Assembly: GCA_034509425.1 (NCBI GenBank)
Contig: JAVTVJ010000072.1
Location: forward strand, 2,728,001 to 2,792,000
Source of the DNA: Eopsaltria australis
Taxonomy: Eukaryota > Chordata > Aves > Passeriformes > Petroicidae
DNA: 64,000 nucleotides
Direction: 5' to 3'
Part shown: positions 1 to 13,450 of the stretch, piece after piece
Layout of the letters: every line of letters starts with the position of its first letter
How positions within the stretch are numbered: position 1 is the stretch's first letter
Program-made: the position numbers and the translations under genes
The notes under the pieces: model-generated
The model's database searches: none
Seen by the model: the letters and a program-made list of their open reading frames with translations, nothing else
What the model was told of the DNA's origin: nothing

Positions 1-3000
1 TATCTGACTGGCAAACAACTCCAGGGTAGACGGCAAAGAGGTTCAAGGAAGGGACTTGACTGCAGGCACTTCCGAGATGATTTTTCCTTGACTGTGATGC
101 CTATCACTTTGTTTTTAAAATCAGTTTGTTTTGTGCTGCATAAAACCTTCGTGTGTGTTGTTTTATGGACTGCTGTGTTCAGTGCAATCTCATGTACGAT
201 ACCCAGGGAGCTCGCTGCTGAGCAAGGCACTTGCCAAGCCACTCAAAAACAGCCTGTGCGATACACACACAGACAGGAGAAAAGCATATTTTGTCTCAGG
301 ACATCCAGGAATTGCTTGTCTAGCGGACTTCAAGGAAAATAGTTTTCTGCTGGAAATATTCCGTTCAAGTTACTGTGGATTTTGGATTTCTGAGTTTCAC
401 AGACAATTTTTGGGTTTTTTGAAACTCATCCGAGGTGAAACTGAATTGCATCATGCACTTCAGTGCTAATGTGATTAGCACTTGTGTTTTTATATTCACA
501 TTAACTGTTAACACCTGATCTGGGGCAAGTCTTGGTTACACAATGCTGGGCAAACCACCCAGTCATTTCGCTCTTCCAAGAGCCAATACTGGTTGTCTTT
601 TGCTAGAATGTTTTTCTTTGTACTTGCTTAATTATTTATATTTTTGTTCTCATAATGCAAAACGCAAAAATTTAAGCAATCATTCTGCAACTGGATAGGC
701 AAAATAGGACTTTATTTAGACATTTTCAAATGGAAATTTTCAAATATAAGTCTTTGATGCTGTTTTTATAAAACAAAAGCATGCTGAAATGAATAAAGTG
801 ATTTTTGAGGGAAAATAGGCTAAAAGAAAAGTTTTCAACCCCCCAAATCTGTATTTATAAAGGTCATTTTCATTGACTCTTTTGTAATACCATGTGCCAA
901 AAATTGCCATTTAGCACAAAAGTCATCTGATTTTGTGGCCTTCGAGGAAAAAGCTATTTGTAATTGTGAAATATTAAAAAAAATAGGAGGGCTTGGGAAT
1001 ATGAATGTGACAATATAATAGTGTATTGAGGTAAAATTTTGTTGATGCAATGAATGAATAAATACTTGATTAGATAGTGGCTGATTAATATGTTGGATTT
1101 GCCATATCTAGAAGTGTTTACTTGAACCAGAAGGATTGGGAGGGTTTACTCCTCTTTGTACTTCACAGAGAAGGTATTTTAAGCCTCCAAATGTGCAAAA
1201 TATCCCCAAGTGAGAATTATGTAGTTTTACATTCAAAGTAGCAACTTGTACATTCTTCCTGAATTTATAGGGCTAAAAAGTATAAAAGGTTGGGATCAAG
1301 ACTTTCATGAAGCTTTTTAATTAAAAAGGCAAGGATCAGTAATTTGGAAATAACCAAAATGACCCTCTGAGTAGAAAGGCTTGGAGTTTTCTTCTGCACA
1401 TGTATTTATTATTCACTATTAATCATTAACTTAAAAGTCTGCCTGTGCTTTCAAACTATGTCTTGAAGGTTTGTGCATGAAGGAATACAAACACAGGTTT
1501 TCCAAAATGAAAAATAATTAAGATAAATGTTCAGAGAGGAGCCAAGTATTTGAATTTGTCTTTGGTTGTGTTGCTACTGTCCCAGGACCTGTGGCCTAGT
1601 TCCTTTATGTAATAAATTATTCTGCCTAATGTGTTTAATTTTTATTGAACCATGGAATATTCTGCATTGGAAAGGACCCACTAACCATAATATTTGAGCA
1701 GTAGTGTTTAAGCACACATTAATCAAATGAAAACAGTTGTAAAGATGGTCCTCAGTAACAGTTTAAGTAACAGTTCATTAATTTGTGCTGAGTTGCCAAG
1801 TCTGACTTCTCCGGGTGCTGAGTCGTGGGTAGGACCACGCTGTGTTGGGGAAGCGTGACTGACATGCACACGCATATTCCCAGGCTAGTTTTCCTATATC
1901 TGTTTCAGGGACTGATGGGTTGGAAACATTGGTGACTTGAGCTTCACCCCAGTTTAGATTTGTAGGGACGTGATCAGATTCATGCCTGTCCTGCTATTGA
2001 TACCTATGCTAACCAACGTAAAACTCAGATGGTATGTCTGCAGCGTAGATTAACTCTGAAAAGAAAGTTTGGTGAAATGCTGCCCTAACCAAATAGACCA
2101 AGGGTTTCCACTGCCAAATGGTTTGCAGCAACAAATGAGAGGAGGAGAAAGGAACATTTTTTCCTGATCTATTTACGAGAAGTTCCACAATAATCATAAC
2201 CACAGAACTGTGTGAACATTTCCTTGTGTAAACAAGCCCTGCCCTCTGTTTGAAGAGGGTAAGTGTGCAGTCTTTTGCTATATTAGCGAGACTTTGGCCA
2301 CAGAATGTTGGAGATAAGGAACTATGTTTACCCTGTATCTTGGATTTGCCTTGTGAATTTTGAGTCACAGCTCAGTTTATGGGTATGTAGGGAGTGAGGA
2401 ATAACACCATTTGGTTTATAATTCAAACAGAAATGATTTCTTTACTGCTTGCTAATTGTGTATGTTCACATAAAGGGACTGGAAAAGTGATGTTGACAGG
2501 AGCTTGGAGTAACTTTACTATACCTGGAGTAATTTTTGTTGAACATACAAATGTGATTAGAAGAACTAAATCACTGGTTAAAGGAGTTCACCCATTAATA
2601 AAAAAAGGAGATTCTCTTATAAAATGAGGTTAAACTACTATTCTCTTTCACAGAACATAAACATTTTTTATCTTCCTGATGCACAAAATACCTGTGTACC
2701 CACTCAGTGATTCATGGGAAAATTATTTGACCGGGAACTTGTAGTTTGGCCAATACTTATCTGTACAAAATAGAACGTCTTGCAACATTACTTGTTTTGA
2801 AGAAATTTAGTGAGAAAATTAGGAAAATATCTCTAAGATTTTGTATTTGAAGTCTTGTGGAATTTCCTGTATGAAAAAAATCTACGGTAGACTTGGCACA
2901 TGGAGACATGAATCTTTTAAGTTTTTGTTTCTATTCTACTTTAAGTGCACTTCCCAACTGCCAAAGTATTTTTTGCTTTCCAGTTTCCTTTAAGGGGATG

Positions 3001-6000
3001 AGTGTTCTTTTAATCACGAGCTGGCTGCTCACAGCATTCTTTAAAACACTTGCTCAGCTGCTTCCTAACTCAGGATCAATAACTTCATAGATAATTAAAC
3101 TAACCATCTCTTAAAAATAGATGTCATCTTCTATATCCCTTTTACCCCCAACCTCCCACTTACCCTATTTGACAGTCTCTGCTTATGCTAGTTTGCCAAG
3201 CTGAATATTAATACTCCAGTGCCAGAATGCCTGGCCCGAGCCAGTGAGGGATCCTGTGCAGACAGCTGCACTACAGGCATTGTAACTTCATAGCTTGAAA
3301 TGCAGGGACTTATTTATTTATCTATCCTAAATATAATTAATGGCAATAGAAATGCATTTTTTAAAAAAATTGCACTTTATTATCAGCCCAGCTGTTGCTG
3401 TTATGAAAATTTTCTGGAAAATACTGTTTCAGAAGTTTTGATTTAGTTTTTTTTACTTTAAAAGTAAAGTTACTATACACTAACAATACTTCTGAACCTT
3501 TAGACACAATATTGAACTTGTGATTTCTATTAAAACACAGCTAGATGACTGTCACACATGCATTACCTTGAACAGCTAAACTGACCTGAAATTTATAATT
3601 CTTGTTATGAAACATGACACTGTTCTGCAAAAAAAGACATTAAGCTGGTGTAACAAATGCAGTCTGCATGTATTGTTCTTACTGAGTTGTGTTATCAGCT
3701 TTCCTGGAATAAATCATACTTCACCTATTGATATTTTCAATTGGAAGACAAAGCAAGTCTATTCCTTAAGGTAATTCCTGTGCTCTTAGAATTTTTGCTT
3801 TACAAGGTTAGACATTGTCCACTCGTATTTCCTCAAAGAAGTATGTAATTGAAATCCAGATTTTCTCTGTTAAAGACTGAGAGATGTTGATAAAGGGGAT
3901 TAGACAAAATCTCTAAAGAGGTTGTCTATAAAGTGCAGATTATATGCCTTTTGGTCATGTTTTGTAGGAGTATAGATATTGACCTTTTTATCTGTGAAAT
4001 GTTAGCAAAAACCTTTTGCAAGATCAAAGAAAGTTTGAGGTGCAAAACAGAGTGGTGTAAATTTGTATGGGGTAAAAAACCATTTCTGTGCTTCAGTTTC
4101 AAAACTCTGTACTTTCAGTCAGTGATTGCTGATCAGTGACATTTTACTTTTGTATGATGTTTTGCTGTGATGCCTAAGAGTTTCTTACAAGGCATTTATG
4201 TACTTAAAATTTTCATTCTTACATAGAGAAGACTTTTGCTTCTAAAGTACCTTGAAACATAGAGGTTTTTATTAGTGAAACTCTAAGTTTGTGTTGTGTA
4301 ATTGGAAGGCTTTTCTACTGTTTGCAAAATTTGGATGAATAGTAGAATAGTATGTTCAAAAGCCAGTCTCTCTCTTACAGGAAATCCTACTTGGTTTCTT
4401 TGTAAAACCTCTGGTAAAACAAATTATGTGAGTCATGATGAAAAACCTGGTAGCATTTGAGTTGTTATCTTAGTAACTAAAATTACCAATGACACTGAAT
4501 AAAAATTAATGAGAAATTATGATTTAGAGAATAGTAGGAACATAAGTTTTATAAAGTCACTGTGTGTTTTGATATGTGTAGACAAGTTAATGTTTTTTGT
4601 TTATATACATTTGTCTCAGAAAGTATTCAGGAACAAATTGTCAAATGTAAAGGAAATTTATGTTTAATATGTTTAATAACTGCATTCCCATTCCTCTACT
4701 GCATTTCTTTTAGTAGTGGAACCCTTTTTAATATTCCAAAATACTGAAGCTGATACAAAACTAATTTGTATAAATTTTTCCATGAATACATATTAGAACA
4801 TTCAGATGTAATGTGAATATTCTTATATTATGATTGTGTGGTTGGGGTGAACTCTTTTATTTTACTCAATTGATTTTAAATCTTAGTATGGTCATTTGGA
4901 CCTAAGCTTGGGAAGAAGGTGGGGTGAAGGGAATCAGTTTTCTCTGTAACAAAATGAACTTGTTTTTCTGCCCCTCTCAGCTTCCTCACAGATTAAATTT
5001 TAATAAAATGTTAGTAACATAGGAACTTTTTAGACATATTTTTTAAAGTACTTAACTGTTAGCACTATTCCAATGGACTTTAAAGAAACAGTTGAAACAT
5101 TTCCAATTAGTAAGTAACTTTAACTCATGTGCTGACAGGTTTTTAATAAACTTCTAAGTAATATGCAATAAAATATTTTTTATTCCCAATATAAAATACA
5201 TTAAATGAAAAATATATTAAATAAAAATTAAATGAATGCCTTAAAAATATTATCTATTATACTACTAAAGTTAATAAAATATCTACTTATTGCTTATGTT
5301 AGAATTCTGATATGATTCTGCTAATACCCACTTGTTGCAGATGATGGAGTTATTTTCTGAAATGGTTGTGTTTGTAAATGACAGTGCAATGTTCTTCAAA
5401 CTGCATTGGCAGTTACTCAATAAATTTCTCCACGAAGTCTCTTTTACTAATGGAAATACTTAGTAGTGGAAAGGATAAATTATTCTTTGCTCAGATGTTG
5501 AGGATTCAGGCTAGTAAAAATCAAATTAGTTTAAAAAGTAGTGGAAATGCCTGGCCTGGGATACACAGAGGACTGAACCCAACTGTTCTTTTTAGTGGGA
5601 GAAATTTTTCTTACCCTCTTGTGTCAGAAGTGTTTGGTGGTCTCAGCATTTCCAGTCTCCTCCCTCCCTGCACTGGGCAGCAGATGTTCCTGCATTGAAG
5701 AGATCCAACAGCATGTTAACAATTCCCAAAATAGTTTTGGCAGTCAAGTACTGTCATACTGGGTGACATGAGCAGGATTGTAGGAGCATTGTAGGAGTAG
5801 CTTACTAGTTTGGCTGGGAATCCTTTTGGGATAACTGATTTGTCAGAGGGCACAAGTGCCTCTGTAATACAGATAAAAGTAATCTTCTCCTGAAATCAAA
5901 GCCCATTTCATTTGAAATGAGTGGTATTTATGATAGTGGGTGATGGACTTTGGTAGTGGTAGGCTGTGAGATCTTAAAAAGAAATAGGGAGGGGAAGAAG

Positions 6001-6454
6001 GAAAAAAAATAGGGTTGTTATTTAAAGTAACCCACAAATCAACAAAATACATTTCAATAAGAGATACTTGGGAAAATATGGAAGGTGGGCTGCAAACAAA
6101 GGGCTTATTTGTTTGAGATCTAATGAATTTGATATAGTTGCAAATGTTGTATATGGCCCTGAGTCTCTGACTAATTTTTATACTTTTATAGCCACACTGT
6201 TTCTAATAAGAACAAGAAATTTTAATTAATCTCTAAATTTGTAAAACTGGGATATGTGCTTTAAAAACCAGCACTATCTGCTGCGCCATTTGCCAAAACT
6301 CTGAGGGCTTAAATCAACAGAAAAACCCGAAATTATAATCTTGTTTGATAATTTGATGCTGCACCTGTGTGTCCGCCTTTGAGTATCTATGGATGATGAC
6401 ACACAAGGGTGAACAGCAAGATTTGAGTGTGGTGTAGTGTTTTCAGCATTGCTC
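1..6454. other. AT-rich noncoding DNA, no gene seen
   Basis: No open frame longer than about 120 codons occurs here. None has protein-like composition together with flanking splice sites. I see no CR1 tail, tRNA-like fold or long tandem repeat. Short A/T runs and AATAAA-like strings are frequent, as expected from the base composition. The stretch could be intergenic DNA or the interior of a large intron. Confidence 0.6.
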
Positions 6455-6955
6455 TCAGCTGGTCTGGGGGTGTTTACCATGGATGTGTGGTGGGTTGCAT
6501 GACTGGCTGCCAGGTGTCCATCCAGGTGCTCCAGGGGTCTCTCCTGCCCCGTCCCTGCTCCCGCTGTCCCCTCGGGGCTCGCAGCGCTGTTTCTCGCTCG
6601 CTTCCCCTGGCTCAGCCCTGGCTGCCGGGCAGCGTTTTGCCCTCCCTTGGCCAGGCTTTCCCCGGGGCTCTCTCTCGCCCGCATGCCCGTGGCTGAGGGG
6701 CTCAGCCGTGCCCTGCGCTGCGGCTGTGTCAGGTGTGGGAGCTGCAGACAGATGCTCCACACGGAGGCTGCACCTTCAGCCCTTGCTGCTACAACATCTT
6801 GACCTGCACCCAGATACAGGCACAGGTGTCAAGGCCCTGTCACTGGCAGGGAAGGGCTTCATCCCTGTCCTCCAGCCCCTTCTACTCCCAGCTGAGGGGC
6901 ACCTGCCTTGCCTTGCCTTGGTTGTAGTGGTTACTGTGCTGTTGTAGGTCACTTC
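6455..6955. other. GC-rich, CpG-dense block (CpG island or GC-rich repeat)
   Basis: The base composition changes abruptly from AT-rich flanks to strongly GC-rich sequence. The core at about 6540-6730 contains roughly sixteen CpG dinucleotides in 190 bases, far above the rest of the window. Open frames on both strands here (such as 6274-6762 minus and 6483-6947 plus) are explained by the scarcity of stop codons in GC-rich DNA. Two readings are possible. It may be a small CpG-island promoter with a 5' noncoding exon. Or it may be a GC-rich transposon piece: the segment at about 6480-6530 loosely recalls, from memory, a segment associated with avian endogenous retroviruses. There is also a small TGCCT repeat at about 6904-6919. 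I cannot decide between these from sequence alone. Confidence 0.55.
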
Positions 6956-9374
6956 AGGCTGCTGTAAAGGCTGCTTGTGGAACATCCTGCAGGTGCAAAA
7001 ACAGCAGGGAGGAGCAGTTGTGCCTGTAAGCTGTGTCCTCTCAGGCTGTACTTGCCAAGCAGTAGTGGTCTGCACAAATGCCGATAGATGCTGTCCCTAA
7101 TGGCTTTTTTGTTCGTCTCCTGAAACAGGGAAGAACAAGAGCAGAAATAGACAAATAGACTAGTTTTCAGCTTAGTACCTGGTCTCCCTGATTTCATGGC
7201 TTTGTCAGCGATGATGCCTGCCTTGCTCTGGCTGGTGGTGGATCAGGATAGAGGGTTCCTGCCAGTTTCAAGGGCTCCTTCAGCCTTGCCTAGGGCAGAA
7301 GGTTGCTGGCCTCCCAAAGGCACTGGCCCCTCCATCTCTGCATGTAAGGTGTCCCTTCTCCAGTTAGAACATTCTACATCTGAAGGATCTAAGTGGATAA
7401 GTTTTGAGTCTTGTTCTACCTGCTTTGCTAGATTTTTGTACAGTGTTTATCTTGCATGGTGGTGCTGAGCAGCATCTTAAGGCTCTGCGTGCAAAAGTAG
7501 AACGTTTCCCCACTAAATCCTGATTTTGAATTTCTAAGTGCACCTTCTGGAAGATGGAAGACTTCACAAATGCAGTTAAAAGGGATGATCCTGTTTTTCT
7601 TGCAGAGATAACGTTGGGTTAGGACTTCAAGGAATGCTTGTCACTCTCAGGCTGTGCTTGCATAGATACAATCTTATGTTTGCGTGTGTTTGGCCTGAAA
7701 GCATATCCCAGTTATCACTATGATGTGTTACTCCATTACAAGCACATAATTATTTTAGAACAGAATACAAAGTTTTCATTGCATTTTTATCAAAGGGACA
7801 TGCATATATTTCCTCATGGCTGCAGTGGGACATATTCTCAGCACCCATAAAGATGCTTTTCTTCTTTCTACGTCCATTCATCCAGATTGCCAGTAACATG
7901 AACAGAAGCTCAGCTGAGATCTGCTTTGGAGTGGGTTCAGTTTTGGAAGGAGAGCACAAAGCTGCAGTGTTAATGCTTTCCTTTCTTTTCCCACTGGCCA
8001 GGTTGTTTTCATCTTTCCTTACTGGATCATGGTGCCGGGGACATGAAAATTGCCTGGAGTAAGAATTACTGTTCTTTTTTCACATAAAATGATATACGGG
8101 TGTTGAAATTGTGGAGTAGTACTTCTGGCAATACAGACCTCTGAAAATTACTTGGTTTTAATGTACTCAAAGAATGCCGTATGTTTAAATGATTAGACTC
8201 TAGTTTAAGAAAAATAACAGAAAAATAGTACTTACTCTTTAAAAAACAGTATTTGCAGTCCGATGGTATTTTTTTATGTCAACACTTTTCAGACCAAGAT
8301 TGTGATTTGTTTGAAGTTTAATGGTCAGGGTGAAAATTTACTGTGAAAGCTGCCTGTGTTTGTCAAGTTAATTTTTCAGGGGTATGAAATTCAAACTTTG
8401 CAAGTTTAAATATTTAGCCTTGAGACTGGAAGCTAATGCACTTCCTATCAAAAATGTTCTAACTCGAATTGTAATCATAGTGAATTATTCCAGCATTCAT
8501 ATCAGTAATTTTTATTCTGTTTATGTGATTGATTAATGCTTGTTATATTTCAATGAACTGTAGGATGCTAAAGTGAAGAAAAATACTATATATATAGATT
8601 TAAGCTAATTATTTAAATATATTCAATTAATTGAATTAATAAATTACTTGGATGTCTTGAAAGCAATACGGTTTAGTCCATCACACTTTTTAATCTATTA
8701 GTATTCAGAATATGTTTGCATGTTTGTTAAATTGTTAATGACTTGTTCAGATGTCCCCATGATTTGACGTTCTTTGGAATACTGAAATTGCTGCATGTTG
8801 AAGTGGGATAACAAAGCTCTCCAGAACTTGTCAAATGCAACTGGAGTTATAAATTGGAACTGCTTAATGATTTATGCACACACACAGCTCACCAAAAGTT
8901 TTGTGAAAAATTTTGAAATTTACAGATTTCTGAATGATGATTTAAAAATTATTTGAAAATATTTTGCAGCTGAGAAATCTGCCTCTGACTGGAACTGCAA
9001 GGTGCTACAGTCACAGAAAGTAATGATATGATAACGGCTTCATTTCTCCAATTTGTGGTCAGCAAGATCCTAGTACTGTAAAACTGGAAAAATCAGTTTC
9101 AGGGTGTCTGTAGATCTGTGTAAATTTTTGATTTATTTGTTTTACTATACCTTTGTGTTTTGGTTAGCTTTTGTATTCAAATAACTCTTTGTAAACGAAA
9201 TGTGTTCTTTGTTCTCTTAGCTAGCCTTTTTTTTCCATATGTGAAATAGTTGTCATGAAATAGTTTAGAGTTGTAGCTCAGGGTATCAGTTTTGCATCTG
9301 GGAGTATCTGGATGAATATATAGATCAGTATCATTGTGAGGATAAAAATCATAATGCAGCTAAGGAGACTTAGA
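6956..9374. other. Noncoding DNA, no gene seen
   Basis: The GC content falls gradually back to background over the first 500 bases. No coding exon or repeat family was recognised. A 16-bp perfect AT-only palindrome lies at 8621-8636, within an AT-rich stretch at 8580-8645, and is probably a composition effect. Confidence 0.5.
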
Positions 9375-9975
9375 CTTAACTGATCTGGGGGTGGGTTGAC
9401 GGAAGGCTTAACAGTCAGCTGTGTGCCCTGAAGGCTAACAGTGTTCTGGGTTACAACAATAGAGTACAGCTGGTAGGTAAAGTGATTATTCCCCATTATT
9501 TGACACTTACTAGACCATGTGTGGAATCCTGTGTCAGGTTTTGGCTCTCCTGTTACATGAATGCTGATAAGCTTGGGTGAATCCATGGACAGGCAGTAAG
9601 ACAGTCAGAGGACTGGAGCATGGAAAGAAGGGAAGAGGCTGGGACTCTTGTGCTTGTTCAGGCTGCAGAAGAGGTGGTGTGAGGCGGCCTAGTAGCAGAT
9701 ACATGGAGAAAACAAAGAGAGGTAAGACCTAAACTGAAGCATGGAGCTTCCAGTTCCGAGTAGGGGAAAAAATTACTAGGAAGATATGTAAGGACTGGAA
9801 CTGGTTGCTCAGAGACATTTTGAGCTCTCCACACTTGGAGGCTGTCAAGACCATGCTGGATGAAGCCCTGAGCAGCCTGGTCTAAAGTCACTGTTGTCCC
9901 TGCTTTGAACAGAACATTGAACTAGGTCATCCTGAGGTCCCTTCCAAGCTGAAAGGTATTGTGATTCTATGGAAT
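9375..9975 (+). mobile_element. CR1 LINE, 3' end, plus strand, younger avian type
   Basis: The order of segments matches the 3' part of avian CR1. First comes a segment resembling the ORF2 region ending in a CAGCTGTGTGCCCTG-like string (about 9417-9432). Next is a TGTGTGGAATCCTGTGTCAG-like segment (about 9519-9539). Then comes the C-terminal stretch on one element being a poor substitute for another, seen as GGAACTGGTTGCTCAGAGA (about 9797-9815), followed by TGGATGAAGCCCTGAGCAGC (about 9856-9875). It ends in the untranslated tail GGTCATCCTGAGGTCCCTTC and GTGATTCTATGG (about 9925-9971). The reading frame is broken by stops and indels, so the copy is dead. It is 5'-truncated, as is normal for CR1. 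Confidence 0.9.
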
Positions 9976-11961
9976 GCCAAGTGATGAGTGCAGGGCAGGA
10001 CACGCTGTAGCTACTCTGTAAGTACTGTAAACTGCTGAGGAGAGTTTGATGCAATGCTTGTTAGAGTCAGTCTGCAGGCAGAATTCTGTTGTGAGGCTTT
10101 ACTGTGTGCAATTGTTGTAGAAATCTGAAGTAAATGTTCCTATCATTCCAAACAGATTTTTCATCTTATAGATAAAGCTATATGATTACTGCAAGGTTTT
10201 ATAAAAAATACCTATCTATAAAATTCTACTCCATACTGAAGAGTTTCCTGCCTTCTTTTCTCTAAGGCAAGGAATGTATTTTTCTTTAAATGTCATACGC
10301 ATGCACATTTGAATGGTTTTCGTTTATTTGCATTTGTTTGGTTTATTTGCTTCTGATTTTGAGCTGCTTCACTTTTTTTGTTCCTGTTTGACTTGAGATA
10401 GATGGTGGTTTTTTTGCTTTCCACTCACCTTTTTTTTTTTCCCCACTTAAGTATTTGTATTTGTCTTGATAGATTGGTTGTTAAAACTCTTTGCTGTCAC
10501 ACCACTGACTTCATGGGCCAATTCTGTCAGAATTCTAGGATGCAAGATACCATGTTTCTTAGCTAAAACTAATTTTGTTGTTAAAGGTTTGTTTCCTGCA
10601 TGGACAGTTACTGCTTGCTTGAAGTAATTATTTTTTCTGATAATAAGGAAAAGGAACATCTCCAAATTACATCTAGATTAATCAGTGCTACTTCACGTGA
10701 TCATTATTATTATAATGATATATTTCATTGTTTCCCTTCTATTAATAGCTAAAGGAGAGAAGGAAGAAAACCCTGTGTGTCTGTTCCACTTACGATATGT
10801 AAGAGGATCCCTTCAGAATAGGAGGTATTGGATGGTGAGGAGAAACAGGAAAAAAATAGGAATGGGAAGGGAGGTATTTTGAATGTGGAAAGGGGGAAAA
10901 ACTGCTAGTTGACACATGGTGTTGGTGGCTTGAAAGCTTCAGTTATTTATTCACAGGAGGTATGCACACTTTGTTTGGGCATCACAGGACAGAATGAATC
11001 ACCATTTAGCAGAACAGATGCTGAAGACCAGTTCTGGAATCAGCACCACATTGTCTTCATCATAAGAGCTGAAGAGAACAGTTAAAAAAGCTAAAAATCT
11101 CCCCTAAAACACCTGTGTGCTTTGGTGGCTTGAAAGCCTATTATATGTACTGTCACCATGGTGCTATTTATTCAGCTCTTTGATTGTTGGGTTGTTTTGT
11201 TTTGCTTTTCATTATTATTTTTATTTTTATTTTGCTTTTTGTCTTAGTTCAAAGTTACTGTCTTCAGTTGCGGTCGTGGTTTTGTATTGGAACCATATAG
11301 CACACTTTCTAGATGCCTGAACAATAAGTAACAGTAGGAATAATATTGCTGTGACTTGTTAAATGTTTGCTACATTTCAGGCCTTTGCTGACATGTCAGG
11401 GTTGTGGAAGTGCAGCTGTGTTGTGCTTCTGCTGTGGGTTTACTGAATATTGTACTCCTTGCTCAGAACTCACACCCTGTATCTTCTAAAACCCTAATTA
11501 GAGAAGAGAAATTTTGGGTGTAGAATATGTATGGGTCTCTTCTTCTGAGATTCTAGGAATAACTATGCAGTTTCAAAAAGTACTTCTTTTACATATTTGA
11601 GATTTGAAGCACTTCCTGCCTCTTCTTGCACAGGGGATTAATTAAAAAGCCCAAAAAACCAAACAAAGCTCACAACTGTTAGTTGTCTGAAGTAACACCA
11701 AATTTTTAACTTAGGGCTGACTGAATACTTAATGAAGCAAGCAGATTAATTTTAAATAGGAAGATAATCTTAAAAAAATGAAGTGTTCATTAATTTGGGG
11801 AAGCATTTCTTTCACTAAAGCTGTTTCCTTCTGCATATAGAAGTAAATGGCTAGAAGTTTGGGTGTTTTTAGTTGCAGAGACCAAAAAGCCCCCTTTTCA
11901 TGGCAATTGTTCAGATGATTCCCCTCAGAAAACTGGGATATGTGGATAGATGATTAGATAG

Positions 11962-11987
11962 GGATATGATATGATATGATGATATGA
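11962..11987. repeat. Short ATATG-type microsatellite
   Basis: About four to five imperfect copies of a GATAT/ATATG pentamer are visible, one unit shortened to GAT. This is a simple tandem repeat with no other signal. Confidence 0.8.
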
Positions 11988-13079
11988 GCATAGCTTCTTG
12001 AAAATGCTGATTTAGAAGGTGACAGTGTTGAAATACTTAAGGTTTACTAAAAAAGAACAAAAAAATCTCCCCTAAACCTGTTAAGACTCCAAAATGCTAC
12101 AGAGAAATAAGGTATTGACAGTTGAAATGAACTTAATCCCCCATCTCCTGAACCAGAATAAGGACTCTTACTGGATTATAATAATATGAAATAGTTTTGT
12201 GGTGTAATTTTTAGTTTACTCTGAAGAAAATTTGGGGGAAAGAATGTAGATGTCTTCAGTGGTTTTTGTTGTGGGTTTCTTTTTCTTTCTGTTAGTTTAC
12301 TCTTGTCTTTTCAGGTCTATATATAGGATCTACATTGAGTTAGCATTCATTGATTTCTCTCAAAAGCAAGTTTGACACATCTTAGTCTGTTTAATGAAGG
12401 TGAAATTTTCTTTTGAAAATAATCATTATAAAGATTGCTTTTCAACTTGAGAAGCATTACTTGTGGGATGGCTAATGTAAAAGTAAATAAACATCACCTT
12501 CTGTTTTTTTTGTATGAAATCCCAGTTTAAATGTCAGAAGACTTAATTATAAGAGCACAACTTTATTATGAGTTGTGGAATTGATGGCCATCTTTTCTAT
12601 TTCCCTTTCCTCTATTTGCTAAAGCCACTTTAGTTATCAGATAGAAGTAGATTGTTAGATTTGTAACAGCTGATTTTGGTTTTTTGTCTGAATAATCAGA
12701 GCCAATCTGAATCTCAAGATATATCTGATATTATATCTGCAAGATATAAAAGAAAATTGAGCATTCATCTTGTAACTCCAGTTGAGGGTGCACTCCAGAG
12801 AGTTCTGCTTGTTTGGATTGGTGAAAAAGAGATTCAAAACAGGGATTTTGAATTGGACAGTATTTTAAGGAATTTAGAATTTATAGTAGAGGATTAAGCA
12901 TTTATATGGACTGTGAGACATGGAGTGATTCCCTGTAGAAACACCAAAACTGAAGCATTCAAAACACTGAACCCCCCCTGCCCTTGACTTTAAACTGCCA
13001 GGGTGGTAATGGTTTGTCACAGTGAGGTTTCTGAATAAAATGAAGCTGTTAATAAATGACGTGCATGGTAATTCAGCAT

Positions 13080-13450
13080 AGTGTTCTAGTTAGACATTTG
13101 CATCTTCCTGCCACTCTCATAGATTAGAGGGGACTGTTGAACATTAGTGGTAACAAGATGCACCTCATATGCATGCTAATGGATTATAACATTTTATAGG
13201 TGCAATTTGTACCTGTCTCTCAGTGCATTGGGAAAGTGGTGCATGAGGAACAGATCGTTAAGCATCAGTAGCCAAGCTTTGCTAATTAGCACATCTTCTA
13301 GTGCCAACTCTCTTTGTCCACAGAGAATGTAAATTATTCTTATTTTTCCCTCAATCTTTTGGGCTTCTTAACCAATGTATCTCTTCGACTGAAAGACAGA
13401 GACTGCAGATTTGTAGTTTTCAATTCTCATGATTAATTGAAGAACATGCA
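13080..13450. other. Candidate conserved noncoding element with clustered homeodomain sites
   Basis: The stretch carries several AT-rich homeodomain-like cores in complex, non-repetitive sequence. They are ATTTGCAT (about 13095-13102), GCTAATGGATTATA (13175-13188, containing the OTX/bicoid-type GGATTA), the palindrome GCTAATTAGC (13281-13290) and GATTAATTG (about 13431-13439). There is no open frame and no repeat signature. Such clustering is typical of developmental enhancers but also occurs by chance in AT-rich DNA. Conservation was not tested. Confidence 0.25.

Noticed and set aside
131..469. 112-codon plus-strand frame near the window start
   Set aside because: It overlaps another frame of similar length, has no recognisable domain, and convincing splice sites were not found.
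6274..6947. Overlapping open frames of 89-162 codons on both strands
   Set aside because: They coincide with the GC-rich block, where stop codons are rare. They overlap in several frames and have low-complexity proline-, alanine- and serine-rich products.
8621..8636. 16-bp perfect palindrome
   Set aside because: It contains almost only A and T and lies in AT-rich DNA, where such palindromes arise by chance.
9278..9891. Minus-strand open frames of 77-102 codons
   Set aside because: They run mostly antisense to the CR1 3' end and have no coding character of their own.
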